NCBI GenBank assembly: GCA_963682055.1
Contig: OY821745.1
Coordinates: 16,065,501-16,129,500 of the forward strand
Length of the DNA stretch: 64,000 nt
Reading direction: 5' to 3'
Source of the DNA: Primula veris
Lineage: Eukaryota; Streptophyta; Magnoliopsida; Ericales; Primulaceae
Part shown: piece by piece, positions 47,947 through 58,648 of the stretch
How positions within the stretch are numbered: position 1 is the first letter of the stretch
How the letters are laid out: each line of letters opens with the position of its first letter
Program-made: the position numbers and the translations under genes
Notes under the pieces: model-generated
Told to the model about the DNA's origin: nothing
Database searches by the model: none
What the model saw: the letters and a program-made list of their open reading frames with translations, nothing else

Positions 47947-48297
47947 ATGGCTCCCATTACTAGATCTGCTTCCAAGAGGAGGGTTCTTGAGGAGTAACCC
48001 CTTTTTACGTTGCCTCCTCCTCGTTTTGATGATTTGACTCCTCTTGAGTTGAAGGAGAGGGAGGTTGCGTGGTTGAAAGTGAAGCTCAAGTGTTCCGAAA
48101 CTGAATGTAAAAGGTTTAAACAGTATTGGAACGAAGAGATGACTGCTCGTTATGAAGCCGAGCAGAAGTGTAAATATCAATCTCATGCTCTGCAACAAGT
48201 GGAGATAGGTATTTCCCACTTGATTAGGGAAAATGAGCGCCTTGAGGAGCTCTTGTTGAAGAAAGGCGCCGGTGTGGGGGGTAGTTCTAAGTTTTAG
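47947..48297 (+). pseudogene. Fourth small antisense gene of gypsy B, one nonsense codon
   Basis: ATG at 47947 begins MAPITRSASKRRVLEE, then TAA at codon 17 (47995-47997), then an in-frame continuation (LELKEREVAWLKVKLKCSET, VEIGISHLIRENERLEELL, a glycine-serine end) to 48297; 117 codons in all. Its last third matches the remnant at 24852-25112 in A. It is strongly coiled-coil-like and no clear TATA box was found. Confidence 0.6.
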
Positions 48298-48739
48298 GGA
48301 TGGTTTTTGTAATAAAGTTTTCTTTTGTTTGGATTTAATCCTTTGTACCTGGTTGTTTTTCCCCTTTGTGGACGAATAAAAGTGATTTATTATCTGGTTC
48401 TCCGTAAATTTATGTTGCTTCTTTTTGTCCATGCTTTATTACTCCTGTTTGAATATGTCGTTTTGTTGGCTTCATTTCTGTTTCCACCTCGGTATGGGAC
48501 ACTTGGGTATATCACTTTTATTCTGTTTACCGTTTCTACTTCTCCATGCTGCATTGCTCTTCGACGTGTTTATCTTGGATGAGATGTACCTCGGTATGGG
48601 ACACTATTATCCCCCTGGAGACCGTTGCTAGGACGTTTACTTACGTGTGGTCGACCTAGGAATGGTCTGCATGTGACTTGTTTGGTGTCCCCTATATTGT
48701 ATGTATCATTGCTTGACAGTATTGGATTTTTGTAGTTGG

Positions 48740-49125
48740 CGTATTTTGTAAGCTTTTTCGTGGTGGGGTCCACGGGCCGTTTATATCGATACAATGATGT
48801 GAATGTCATGGGGTAGTGGGATGTAGCTTTTTACGTGGCATGATCTGGAGCGTTGATTTTTGAAAATAGCAGCGGTTGTTGACTTTTCTGTGGCTGAAAA
48901 GTGGGAAGCCTCTGTCACACGAAAGGACAGTTATTAATTTATTCCTTTTTATGCGGCGCCTGTTCTTTATTTCCTCTTGAGTAATTCTCTTTGTATTTAC
49001 CTCATAATTTATCCAAAACATTTATCCCTTATTCTCTCTCTCTAGGGTTTGTCTTTCTCTGAAACTATTTGCTAATACTCTCTTGTTAGTATTTTTGCTG
49101 CTGCTCTCCCCTTCCTACTATCATC
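48740..49125 (+). promoter_or_regulatory. Candidate promoter and leader of the antisense gene in B
   Basis: The segment 48815-48935 is conserved with 24440-24560 of A (shared blocks include AATAGCAGCGGTTGTTG and TCTGTCACACGAAAGGAC). Downstream, TTCTCTCTCTCTAGGGTTTG (49032-49051) looks like a plant 5' leader just before the ATG at 49126. Confidence 0.45.
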
Positions 49126-52100
49126 ATGAGTGTAAGTGTTTCCTTGATTTATGTGATTTTTCTGTATATTGCTTTGCTCTTTTCCTGAGTCTATTTGTTT
49201 TTCGTTGGCGTCTATACAATTTTGATGGGAAACTTGTATTGGATTTTTGGTTATTGGGTTTGTTTTTTGTTGGGTTGGTGGTTAGGCTTAGGCTGTGTTG
49301 ATTGGAAACTTGTATTGGATTTTTGTTTGGGGTATTCTGGTTATTCTTCCTTGTTGTAGCATTAGTATTGATGGCGTGTTTTTGCTGTCTTTTAACAGGA
49401 TTACTTGTCTCAATGCTTGGCCCAACTTGCCCAATTTACCGAGGCAGAGTTTAAAATTCATGCCGGGATTCCCGGCGACTTGTATGTGCGCCTTCCTATG
49501 ACCGAGGATGAGGCATTCGGCCACGTGGCCGAGGGTGAGGTGGCTATTCGGTCCTCGGCTCTTTTGACCGGGGGTTTGAAACTTTCGCTGTCTGATTGGA
49601 TGGCCTCTTTCTTTGAGGCTTTCCAAATTGCTCCTTGCTAACTTTCCCTGAATAGATGCCGTATTTTGAACGGTATTAAGAGGCTGTCCGAGCTGGCGGG
49701 TGTGAGGGTCGAGCTGAAGGATGTCTTGGGGGTCTATAGTTTTAACTTTGACCGTCGAAGTAGCTATTTGAAGACTGCACGCTCCTTTACCCGGCTCATA
49801 CTTGATATACCGGATACCAACAAGGAGCACAACCTTGGTGTTGTGATAATATCTAGGAATTGGTGTCCTGTTGGTCGTCCAATTCTTGAACCTCTGCTGC
49901 TGCCCCGGAGATGCCTGAGCTCGGTGCTCCCAATGCCGATGTTCTATTGGCTCTTTGGAATTGGTGGGGCCCTGGCTCGACTAGGCAAGCTGACAATCGT
50001 GCTGCACCCAAGCTGTTGGGGTATGTAGCGGATCTGGGGAATAGGTGCACCGTTGCGCCTGCGATTCCCGGTGAGACAGAGGATGATTTTCTTAAGATCA
50101 TCAAGCCTCGTCTTGCATCCCGTGGAGGGAAAAAATCATCTTCTCGTTCTAAACGGCGATCATCTGATCCCGAAGACGAGGTTTCAAAGAGAGCATGGGT
50201 GGCCGAGGTGGTCACCGATGTGGTGCTGCATTCTTCGCCAAGGGATAGTGTAATCGTGTCCATCCCCATAGAGATTGGGACACCACAACCCGAGATGAGG
50301 TTGGAGGTGGGGGTGCCATCTCCCCCAAAGGCGAGCCCAACTTTGCCCGGCTCCGCCGAAGATATAATGGCTGCGACCGAGGTATGTGTATTTGTTTTGT
50401 TACTTTTGATTTTATTTTCCCCTTCTTTATCTGTTTTTTGTCTTCCAGTCTGTGACGTCTCTGTTGGTTACACTTGCCCTTGCCCGGTCTATGGGCATTG
50501 TTGTGTTTCAGGGGTCATATGATGACTTGTTCGCCCACATGAACTTTGATGATATGGAGGAGGATACGATGACTCTTCCTGACATCTCGCCACCTCGGGT
50601 TGAGGAGGAGGTGGATGAACATCTGGCCCCTGAGGAATTGGAGGTGGAAGAGCCTGCGGTCCTGGAGACCAAAGTCGATGCCGTCGGGGTGAGGGGCGAA
50701 GTGGAGGCGTCCGAGGGAGCTGGAGAGGTGGAGGTGGTAGTAGACGGGGAGTCCATGACCCGTTATATTACTCGGTGTGGGGGCCATTTGCTGGAGCAAC
50801 CTAGAGCTTTGAGGATGGGGTACACTGCGCTTTGGCCCCTTGCTTATAAGAACGTAGAGGACATAGCTGTTCGTTCTGCAGTGGCGGCCGTCGAGCAGGC
50901 CAACGCTGATGCTCTCCGGGTATGCTTTATTCCCCCTATATTCCCCTTTATTTCCATTTTATTCCCTTTAATTTATTGGTATCTTGTGGTTCGCTTGCAG
51001 ACTGTCCTCGTTACTGCTGATCCGAGGGACCAGTTCACTGCACTGGATGCCGAGAAGGCACAGCTAGCAGCCAAGAACAAGCTATTGGTCGAACATCATG
51101 GTACAGAGGTGGCCGAGAAGGAACGTCTGGCTGAGGAAAATGCCAAGCTGGCTGAGGAAAATGTGCGGCTGCTCGAGGAAAATGCCAAAATTGTGGTTGA
51201 TAAGTTGCTCATGGCCGAGAAGGCAGGTGCTGAGAAAGCGGCGGTAGAAGCCCAACTGTCTTCTGCGAAGGCGTCTCAGGCAGAAGAGCGGGGCAAATTC
51301 AAGAGGAGTGCGAACTACTATGCATTCTGCTCTCATGTTCGGGCGTTGAACGTGGCCAAGGTGCCTCTTTCTCACCCGGCATGGTCGGCGTTTGCTTATC
51401 CAGCCCCTCGTGTTGCGCCTCCTCTTCCTTAGGATTGGGCGAACGTTCGGAATGATGAACTTCCGTTGCTGCACGGGCAGTCGGTCTCCACCGCGCCTCG
51501 TCCACATTCCGGTGCTGCTATGCCTCGTTCCGGTGCTGCCACCCCTCGTTCCTTGACCCCCCGACCCTCGTCCGAGCAGGTTGACCACTGATCTAGTAAA
51601 TGTTGTAGTTAAATGTAGTTTTTGTTTTGGTGCCCGACTTGTGGGCCTTTTTGTATGTAACAATATTCATCTTCCAGGAAAGTTTATAATATTTTTGTGC
51701 CGCTTTCATCCTGTTTGCTCTTTCTGTTGCATTTTCTTTTTCATTATTTGTTGCTTGTCGTCGTACTTTTGAAGGGTATGAAATTATGTCAGGTACCGGT
51801 TAATCCCCTTGCCATGGTGGTTTGGTCACAACCGTCTTGTAGTTTAGGTGAACAGCCTGTCTTGAACCCCGAAGGTCCTAGTTCGCCTCTCATTTTTGAA
51901 CTGAATTCTGCTCGTCATGAAATCGAGGAGTTGAATATTCATATTTCTAACTTATCGACTCGGTTACGCGATTTGGGTGAGAAATTCTCTAAGAAGACGG
52001 CTCGTTATACTGTAAATAAAGGAAAGGCCAAAGATCTTCTAGGAGCTCTTCGTCGGTCACGGGATGATGCCCGGGGCCGGGTGACGAGCTTAAATTTGGT

Positions 52101-53140
52101 GTTAGGGGCCGTTTTTGAAGACCCTGACCTGTTATTATCCTTCGTGAAAGCGTATTGGGCCCGTGCTCGTGCACTACATGTGTATGAGTATGTGAAAGTC
52201 ACTCGTGGTGTTACCCGAGCGGAGCGTATGGTTGATGTAATGGCTCAGGTAACTGAGACCACGACTGCCTTGAACCGCTTGGATGCTTCGGTGAAGGGTC
52301 ATTTGGGTACGCAGATAGTCTCGCTGCGGGACATTCATTTTGCTGACGCTGTAGAGACCTCGGCCTCTGTCGAGGGCTTGTCTGACTGACATTTAGATTA
52401 GCCTGTTTCTAGACTTGTCATGCAACTTGTATAGAAGTATTATTTATTTTGATGAGTATTCATATCGGTCCCCCTCTCTTTTTTTTTTATAGGCACCTGC
52501 GACGTTGTCACACCAGGCTGGTTCTCCGGCCCTTGATAATTCGGGGCAAGGACTTACTGGTGCTGCCCCGGATGAGGCCTCATCTGATGTGGCTAATGAA
52601 GCGCGTGCCAGTTGGCTCTATGTTGACTTGATGGGGAAGAATGAGAAACTTCATGCCCGGTGTGCCCGGCTTAAAGAAAAGTTAAGAGCCCAATCTGCGT
52701 CCTTCCATGACTACATGCGACGTGCCGAGCATGTTGTAGAGGTTCAGGAGCGTTGGCTAGACCGGTATTGGCGTTTGAAGGACAAGTACCTTGGTAAATT
52801 GAGGTCACTGGTATCCCGGGCCAATGTCTTGATGAAGTATTTTTATGCTTCTCGTCTTAGGCATGATGCTTCGACGGCCGTGAGCCTAGTTCGTCAGCTT
52901 CCTTTGGACGACGCTCGTCGTCTAGAAGCTTCTGATGCTCACGAGCATGCAAAGGGAAAAGAGTTCTCCGCTCGGCTTGAAGTGGTGCAACATGTCGGTG
53001 CTAATACGACCAACTTCGATTCCCTTCTTCCTCATGAGCTTTTGGAGGGTGAGGATACGGACGAGGACACAACGACGGATGACGAAGAGATTCGGTTGGT
53101 TCAAGCGCCGTCGTACTCCTCCTGTAGTAGCTCTTCTTAG
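49126..53140 (+). CDS. Antisense multi-exon gene of gypsy B (Transposase_28-like plus coiled coils), damaged
   Basis: Predicted exons: 49126-49131 (ATGAGT before GTAAGTG), 49399-50381, 50512-50919, 51001-51579 (or to stop 51591), 51793-52389, 52493-53140. Exons 1 and 2 join in phase after TTTTAACAG. Exon 2 encodes IPGDLYVRLPMTEDEAFGHV, GEVAIRSSALLTGGLKLSL and DWMASFFEAFQIAP, matching A and the plant Transposase_28 pattern; then PDTNKEHNLGVV and a basic linker. Exon 3 has GSYDDLFAHMNFDDMEEDTM and ESMTRYITRCGGHLLEQ. Exon 4 is coiled coil (ERLAEENAKLAEENVRLLEE). Lesions: TAA at 49639-49641 where A has a glutamine codon, a frameshift near 49880-49911, and TAG at 51430-51432. Donors and acceptors of exons 1-4 are intact GT-AG. 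Role unknown; its antisense direction could also affect gag-pol RNA. Confidence 0.7.
51793..52389 (+). CDS. Antisense exon 5 in B, conserved 597 bp
   Basis: Starts after TTATGTCAG and runs 199 codons to TGA at 52387-52389, the same length as 21143-21739 in A. About two thirds or more of residues are identical by eye, with conserved cores LNIHISNLSTRLRDLGEKFS and RGRVTSLNLVLGAVFEDPDL. No lesion. It could be an alternative terminal exon of the antisense gene. Confidence 0.7.
   Translation, partial: VPVNPLAMVVWSQPSCSLGEQPVLNPEGPSSPLIFELNSARHEIEELNIHISNLSTRLRDLGEKFSKKTARYTVNKGKAKDLLGALRRSRDDARGRVTSLNLVLGAVFEDPDLLLSFVKAYWARARALHVYEYVKVTRGVTRAERMVDVMAQVTETTTALNRLDASVKGHLGTQIVSLRDIHFADAVETSASVEGLSD
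52493..53140 (+). CDS. Antisense exon 6 in B, conserved 648 bp
   Basis: Opens after a long pyrimidine tract and TTATAG, and runs 216 codons to the TAG at 53138-53140, exactly as long as the A exon. Contains SHQAGSPALDNSGQGLTGA, LMGKNEKLHARCARLKEKL, RRAEHVVEVQERWLDRYWR and an acidic, serine-rich end. No lesion in this exon. Confidence 0.7.
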   Translation, partial: APATLSHQAGSPALDNSGQGLTGAAPDEASSDVANEARASWLYVDLMGKNEKLHARCARLKEKLRAQSASFHDYMRRAEHVVEVQERWLDRYWRLKDKYLGKLRSLVSRANVLMKYFYASRLRHDASTAVSLVRQLPLDDARRLEASDAHEHAKGKEFSARLEVVQHVGANTTNFDSLLPHELLEGEDTDEDTTTDDEEIRLVQAPSYSSCSSSS

Positions 53141-53380
53141 GCTGTTTTTCTTTAATTTTCAAACATTGTTGCCTCCGTAATGCGGGCTATTTATCATTTG
53201 ATTTATTTATATGTTCGTAGATTGGATCTTCTGATTCCCGTATTGGTATTTCATTTGTCATACTGATTTCCCTTGTTTTCTTCGTTTGGTACGCTGTTGC
53301 CTCCGTAATGCGGGCTTGAATCATTTAATACACTTGTTGGACCCTTCGAATTTGAACGGATTGTTATACTTGTATATGTG

Positions 53381-54270
53381 CCTCCGATTCGTTGGAGGAC
53401 TTGTTCGGGACTTAAACCCGGTTGCCTCCGGCTCGTTGGAGGACTTGTTCTTTTTCTTAGACATGCCTTCTGTTCGTCGAAGGACTTGTTCGGGACTTAA
53501 ACCCTGTTGCCTCCGGTTCGTTGGAGGACTTGTTCTTATACATGTCTCCGGTTCGTTGGAGTACTTGTTCGGGACTTAAACTCTGTTGCCTCCGGTTCGT
53601 TGGAGGACTTGTTCTTATACATGCCTCCGGTTCGTTGGAGGACTTGTTCTTTTTCTTAGACATGCCTTCTGTTCGTCGAAGGACTTGTTCGGGACTTAAA
53701 CCCTGTTGCCTCCGATTCGTTGGAGGACTTGTTCTTATACATGCATTCGGTTCGTTGGAGGACTTGTTCTTTTTCTTAGACATGCCTTCTGTTCGTCGAA
53801 GGACTTGATCGGGACTTAAACCCTGTTTCCTCCGGTTCGTTGGAGCACTTGTTCTTATACATGCCTCCGGTTCGTTGGAGGACTTGTTCTTGTTTTTTTT
53901 CTTAGACATGCCTTCTGTTCGTCGAAGGACTTGTTCGGGACTTAAACCATGTTGCCTCCGGTTCGTTGGAGGACTTGTTGTTATACATGCCTCCGGTTCG
54001 TTGGAGGACTTGTTCTTTTTCTTAGACATGCCTTTTGTTTGTCGAAGGACTTGTTAGGGACTTAAACCCTGTTGCCTCCGGTTCGTTGGAGGACTTGTTC
54101 TTGTTCTTTTTCTTAGACATGCCTTCTGTTCGTCGAAGGACTTGTTCGGGACTTAAACCCTGTTGCCTCCGGTTCGTTGGAGGACTTGTTCTTATACATG
54201 CCTCCGGTTCGTTGGAGGACTTGTTCGGGACTTAAACCCTGTTGCCTCCGGTTCGTTGGAGGACTTGTTA
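53381..54270. repeat. Tandem and higher-order repeat array in gypsy B
   Basis: The basic unit, 36-45 bp, contains CCTCCGGTTCGTTGGAGGAC then TTGTTC; a variant unit reads CCTTCTGTTCGTCGAAGGAC. These combine with linkers (GGGACTTAAACCCTGTTG, TTTTTCTTAGACATG, TTATACATG) into a higher-order unit of roughly 120 bp repeated about six to seven times. CTCCGGTTCGTTGGAG contains a short inverted repeat. Open frames on both strands (for example 53457-54029 on the - strand) are a consequence of the repetition. It occupies the same place as the unrelated array in A. Confidence 0.9.
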
Positions 54271-54361
54271 TTTAGACAGTATAACAAAACATTTTATTTA
54301 TTCAAAAGAAAATTTTATTACAAAGGAAGAGGTAAGGTATTACCTGTAGTGTTAGACTAGT

Positions 54362-55690
54362 TTACACGTAGTACTTCTTAAGATTAGCTACGTTCCAAGA
54401 ATTTTTATCTCCTATGCTATTGTCAAACAGAATGCTTTTGATTTTGTAAGAAACCGGGCTTGTTCTTTTGACGATTTCGTATGGGCCTTCCCAGTTGGGA
54501 CTGAGTTTGCCATGTATCTCGTTTCTAGTATAGGCAGTTACTCGTCGTAGCACCAGTTCTCCTACCTTGAATTCCTTGGAACCTTTCACCCTCTTGTCAT
54601 AGGTTTGTTTGACGCTATGTTGGTATTTAGCTAGGGTAAGGGCTGCTATCTCGCGTTTTTCATCTATCATGTCAAGCTCTTCCCTCATTCTTTCTTCATT
54701 GCTTACTTGTTCGACTAAAGATGTTCGGAGTGTGGGTACCGATCTCCGTTGGTATGACGGGCTCGACGCCGTATGCTAGGTTGAACGGGGTTTCCTTTGT
54801 TCCCGTCTTGGGCATAGTTCGGCATGACCACAACACGTTGAGTAGTCTCTCTGGCCATTTCCCCTTTGCTTGTTCTAGGGTTGTCTTGATGCCATCTAGG
54901 ATAGTTCGGTTTGATACCTCGGCCTGTCCGTTACCCTGTGGGCAGGTTGGGGTCGAATAGAACTTTCGGATACCTAGTTCTTCGTACCAAAGCTATAGCT
55001 TGGCGTCTTTGAACTGGGTTTCGTTGTCTGCGATGATGGCATATGGTATACCGAATCTTGTTATGATATGTTCCCAAATGAACTGTTTAACGTTCTGGGC
55101 TTTGATTTGTCGAAGAGGTTTAGCTTCAACCCATTTGGTGAAGTAATCCGTTGCAACGATCAAATACTCAACATTGCCCGGTGCTTTGGGAAGCTTCCCG
55201 ACTAAATCAATTGTCCATTGTGCAAATGGCCATGGTGCCGATACCGGTGGCACTTGTCACACCTTTGGACGTATACGTCGGCATGTCTCTTGATATATGG
55301 CCACCAGTATCCTTGTGTGATAGTCTTGTTGGCGAGGGACCTTCCTTTGATGTGCGCTCCGCATGAGCCTTCATGGATTTCTTCCAAGATTTGCTGTTGT
55401 TGTTCTATGCGGACGCAGAGTAGGTGTGGCCCTCGGTAACTTGACTTGTACAGTTTGTCGTCTTAGGATATCCAGAACTTGGGAGCCTTTCTTGTGATCT
55501 TCAGTGCTTTTATTTTATCTGCTGGGAGTGTTCCATTGCGCAGATAGTGAATCATTTCGTCCATCCACCCTAGCTCGTATTGTACTGACGTTACTCGGTC
55601 TACCCTTCTGGTGATGCTTGGTGTTTCCGGAAGTTCCACTGTGATTGACCGAGTGTTTGCTAATGTTAGTGTCGAAACTAGGGTTGCCAA
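54362..55690 (-). pseudogene. Integrase of gypsy B with linker, damaged
   Basis: Order on the - strand: linker from the second RNase H (55690-55463); zinc-binding HHCC region (55387-55202: IHEGSCGAHIKG and RCDKCHRY); catalytic core with WTIDLVGKLP (first D), IIADNETQF (second D, where DNGTQF is usual) and GNGQAEVSNRT (E, about 54900-54930); C-terminal part (54688-54362: LRRVTAYTRN, LSPNWEGPYEIVKR, WNVANLKKYYV). The three catalytic acidic residues survive. Damage: TAG at 54993-54995 after DAKL, and frame changes between the zinc and core regions. Element A has lost everything but the last part. Confidence 0.8.
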
Positions 55691-55749
55691 TGCGTCGGCA
55701 TGTGCGTTTTCGGTGCGATTGATTCGTATTAATTCACACTGCTCGAATT

Positions 55750-55980
55750 TGGCCTAGCTTTGGACTTTCTCTTGGTAGAGGATTATCGGGCCATCTTTGG
55801 CTTGGTACTCGCCGATGGCTTGATTGACGATCAGCATGGAGTCTGAGCTAGCAATTAAATGGGAGCATCCGAGGGACCATGCAATGAGCATGCCGTTTAT
55901 CATGGCTTCGTACTCGTCCTCATTGTTAGTAGCTCGGAAGCCCAATTTTATGCTTTTTTCTATGATTTGAGGACGATTCC
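55750..55980 (-). pseudogene. Second RNase H of gypsy B, part after the C insertion
   Basis: Reads GFRATNNEDEYEAMINGMLI and SSDSMLIVNQAIGEYQAKDG, matching A 18950-19060 and continuing beyond the point where A is deleted. Near 55950-55975 a stop and a short deletion precede the insertion of element C. The start of the domain lies on the other side of the insertion near 61281-61310. Confidence 0.75.
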
Positions 55981-56914
55981 TGATGTGATCTTGATTGCGC
56001 TAACGAAGTGTTATTCACAAGCTCTTATTTCGACAATTACAAATATAATGGCTAAAGAGTTTAAGGCGACATGTTATGGACTTAGACATGATATTCGGAC
56101 AGATTACACGGATATGAAGACTAAAGGGAAACCGAAGCCGAATACGAAGCTGAATATGAGCTCAATTAATGTCCAAGACTTTGTTAATCAGATTGGAGTA
56201 GTTAAAGAAGCTTCTAATCAAGTTAATTTGGTGGTCATTAAGGTTGATACTTCAAGGGGCTTAAGTTATCAAAAGATTAATGCTTCTTTGCTGAGATTCA
56301 ATGCATTTGGAGGTGTTAAAGTCCATTATTCAAAAAGTCATGAATTTATAAAGGGGGTGAACTCATTATTGAGTGGTTATGCTGAATTACAATGTATATG
56401 GTTTTATTTTGATGTTTTCTAGGAGTTACATAAGTTGGAAGGTCATATGTCTTATGTACTATGAACCTAGTTTTAATTAATGCTTTTCTATGTCATTCCC
56501 CATTCTTGGAGGCTTGTTCCAAGCATAAATACGGATCAAATCAGATTGTAAAAATGAAGTTTTTGATTAATATATTTGAGAGTTTTCTATTTGGTTCTTC
56601 ATTGAACTTTCCGAACTTATCAAGGGGTTACCTTGTAGCGTTCAAAACTGACTTATCAATCGGTATCCCGCAACCGTTTGTGGCGTCTTCACGTACCAAG
56701 GTTCTCACCTCTTTATAGGTGGGTCGCGGTTCCATACCATCTAATCATACCAAGGTTCCCACCTCTTTATAGGTGACGGGTCGCGGTTTTTAGTTTGGCT
56801 TTTATTTATTGTTATTTTTTTTATCATTGATTTTGTTCCGCATTTGTTCAAGAAACCTGATAGATAGGTCCACCCCTTGGTCGATCTTGTGCCACCTTGG
56901 TCGATCTCGCATCA
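55981..56914 (+). repeat. 5' LTR of gypsy C
   Basis: 934 bp from TGATGTGATCTTGATTGC to GATCTCGCATCA. Compared with the 3' LTR it has about 80 bp extra (about 56395-56480), bounded by AAT repeats, which suggests a deletion in the 3' copy, plus about 10 substitutions. It contains two copies of an ACCAAGGTTC...CTCTTTATAGGTG block near 56695-56775. Confidence 0.88.
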
Positions 56915-56916
56915 TT

Positions 56917-56928
56917 TGGTATCAGAGC
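56917..56928 (+). other. Primer-binding site of gypsy C (initiator Met tRNA)
   Basis: TGGTATCAGAGC, two bases after the LTR end, is the standard complement of the plant initiator methionine tRNA 3' end. Confidence 0.9.
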
Positions 56929-57586
56929 TTAGGCTCTATAAAAGTTTTAAGTGTCTTGTTATTTTTGTTTTCATTAAAAAAAGAAAATTGTTTCAAAAAA
57001 AAAAAAAACTGATTTGTTAAGTTTATATTGAAAGGCTGTCAAAAAAAAAAGGGAGTCATTTCTATTTCTTGTTGAGTCTTGTTATCCTCGTTAATATATA
57101 TATAAAAAAAAAAGGATCAAAAAGAGCACAAAAAAAAAGTGTCAAACAAAAATAAAATAAAATTTAAAGGAATCCAAAAAGAGCACAAAAAAAATATATA
57201 TATATAAGTGCCAACGAAAGAGGATTGTCTAATTGTCGTTTCGAGTACTTGTGTCTATTGTTAAAATTATGATTTTTTAGGTGTGTCACTTCATTCTATA
57301 AAACTTTTGTTCGTATTACCAACTCTTAAACGCTACAAGTAAACGTCTTGTGGTTTATTAAGTTCATAGAGAACCTATAGAGGAAACGACGAGTGGGTAA
57401 GGTTGAGCGAGTGAGAACATATTTGAGTGGAAAAAGGCAGAGTGTGTGAGATTAATAGAGGGTAAAAGCCGATCGAGTGATACACGAGTGACGAGTGCAT
57501 ATTATTGAGTGTAAACACGTGAGAAAGTGTGTGAGGTCCATTTAATTTTTATCCTAACATCTTATTTGCAGCAAAAAGAATTTCGA
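56929..57586 (+). other. Untranslated leader of gypsy C
   Basis: AT-rich with several A-runs and a repeated AAAAAGAGCACAAAAAAAA motif (about 57118 and 57178). No gene. TTATTTGCAG at 57562-57571 just before the gag ATG resembles a splice acceptor, so a leader intron is possible. Confidence 0.4.
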
Positions 57587-58354
57587 ATGGATTCAGGAGA
57601 GACTGAAATGAAGTTACAAATGGAGTCCATGATGGGTGAGATGCGGAAAATGATTACGACTGATTTAGAGCAATTAAACAAACGACTCGATGGTCTACAA
57701 AACGCACCTAACAAACAACAACAAAAGGTCCCAAGCTTGTGTGAAAGACGAAGAGTCCAACCAAAGAAATCAGAAACTAAAAACAAAGAGTTTCATAAAC
57801 ACGAATCGACAATGATCAGCCCAATGCGAGTTGGAAGTTCTTCTAATAAAAAGTCATCACGGAGTGAAATAGATGACAAACATTATTTAGAGCCAAAAGT
57901 TCATATCTTGAACTATGAAAAGGAGGTGATCACTTTGAACCAAGGTAAAACTAAAACTCGAGATTATGGAAAAATATTTGATGAATGCTTTAAAGTTTTA
58001 AAAAAAAATCTCGATGATAGTATATGTCCAAACAATGGTGTTTTAATTAAAAGTGAATTGGCTCATGAGCTTGTTAAGGATGTTAACGAAAAAGATAAGT
58101 TGGTTGATGCAGAGACTAAAGCCATACCTATCGCGCTAGATGGAACGATTAGGAGCGATTTGGAATTACAAAAAGTAAACGCCTTTGATACCAGTTGTTT
58201 TGTTAATGAAGAGGTGTGTAGAATGACAATTGAAGATCGAGTGAGGTTAAAAGAAAATGAAAAAAAATATGAGTGTGAAAAGAAACAAGAGAAAAAAGAA
58301 AAGAATGAGAGTGAAAAGAAAAACGAGAGTGAAAAGAAAGAGAGTGAGAGTTAA
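57587..58354 (+). CDS. gag-derived frame of gypsy C
   Basis: The ATG at 57587 gives 255 codons. The N-terminus (MESMMGEMRKMITTDLEQLN, KRLDGLQNAP) resembles the helical start of plant chromovirus gag. The middle (KKSETKNKEF, SNKKSSRSEIDD) is charged, and the C-terminus is a low-complexity repeat of K-N-E-S-E-K. No zinc knuckle is visible. It is an open but probably truncated or diverged gag; the stop is at 58352-58354 and lysine/glutamate-rich sequence continues beyond it. Confidence 0.5.
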   Translation: MDSGETEMKLQMESMMGEMRKMITTDLEQLNKRLDGLQNAPNKQQQKVPSLCERRRVQPKKSETKNKEFHKHESTMISPMRVGSSSNKKSSRSEIDDKHYLEPKVHILNYEKEVITLNQGKTKTRDYGKIFDECFKVLKKNLDDSICPNNGVLIKSELAHELVKDVNEKDKLVDAETKAIPIALDGTIRSDLELQKVNAFDTSCFVNEEVCRMTIEDRVRLKENEKKYECEKKQEKKEKNESEKKNESEKKESES

Positions 58355-58648
58355 AAAAAATCTGAGATAAAAAGAGAAAGAAAAGAGAGAGGAAAAGAAG
58401 AGATGCTTGGAGAGGAAAGAAAAGAGAGAAAAAAAGTGAGCATTTATGTGAGATCAAGTGAGGATTGTTTAAAGACTAACGCTAATGACTATTGTTTTCC
58501 TAGTGTTTTTTAACATCTATTACAGGTTGGTGAAACTTTAGTTCCCCGTGAGATTGCTATTGGGCTGCGACAATTTAAGGAAATCGAACACCTTGTTAAG
58601 GCGAAAGAGGGAATTGGAATTCAGACTTGTCAAAGCAAGGAGGGTAAG

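Noticed and set aside
53457..54029. 190-codon open frame on the - strand
   Set aside because: It is created by tandem repeats whose higher-order unit lacks stops; frames are open on both strands and the product is pure repetition.
56917..56928. TGGTATCAGAGC as part of a tRNA gene
   Set aside because: It is only the primer-binding complement next to an LTR; no cloverleaf surrounds it.
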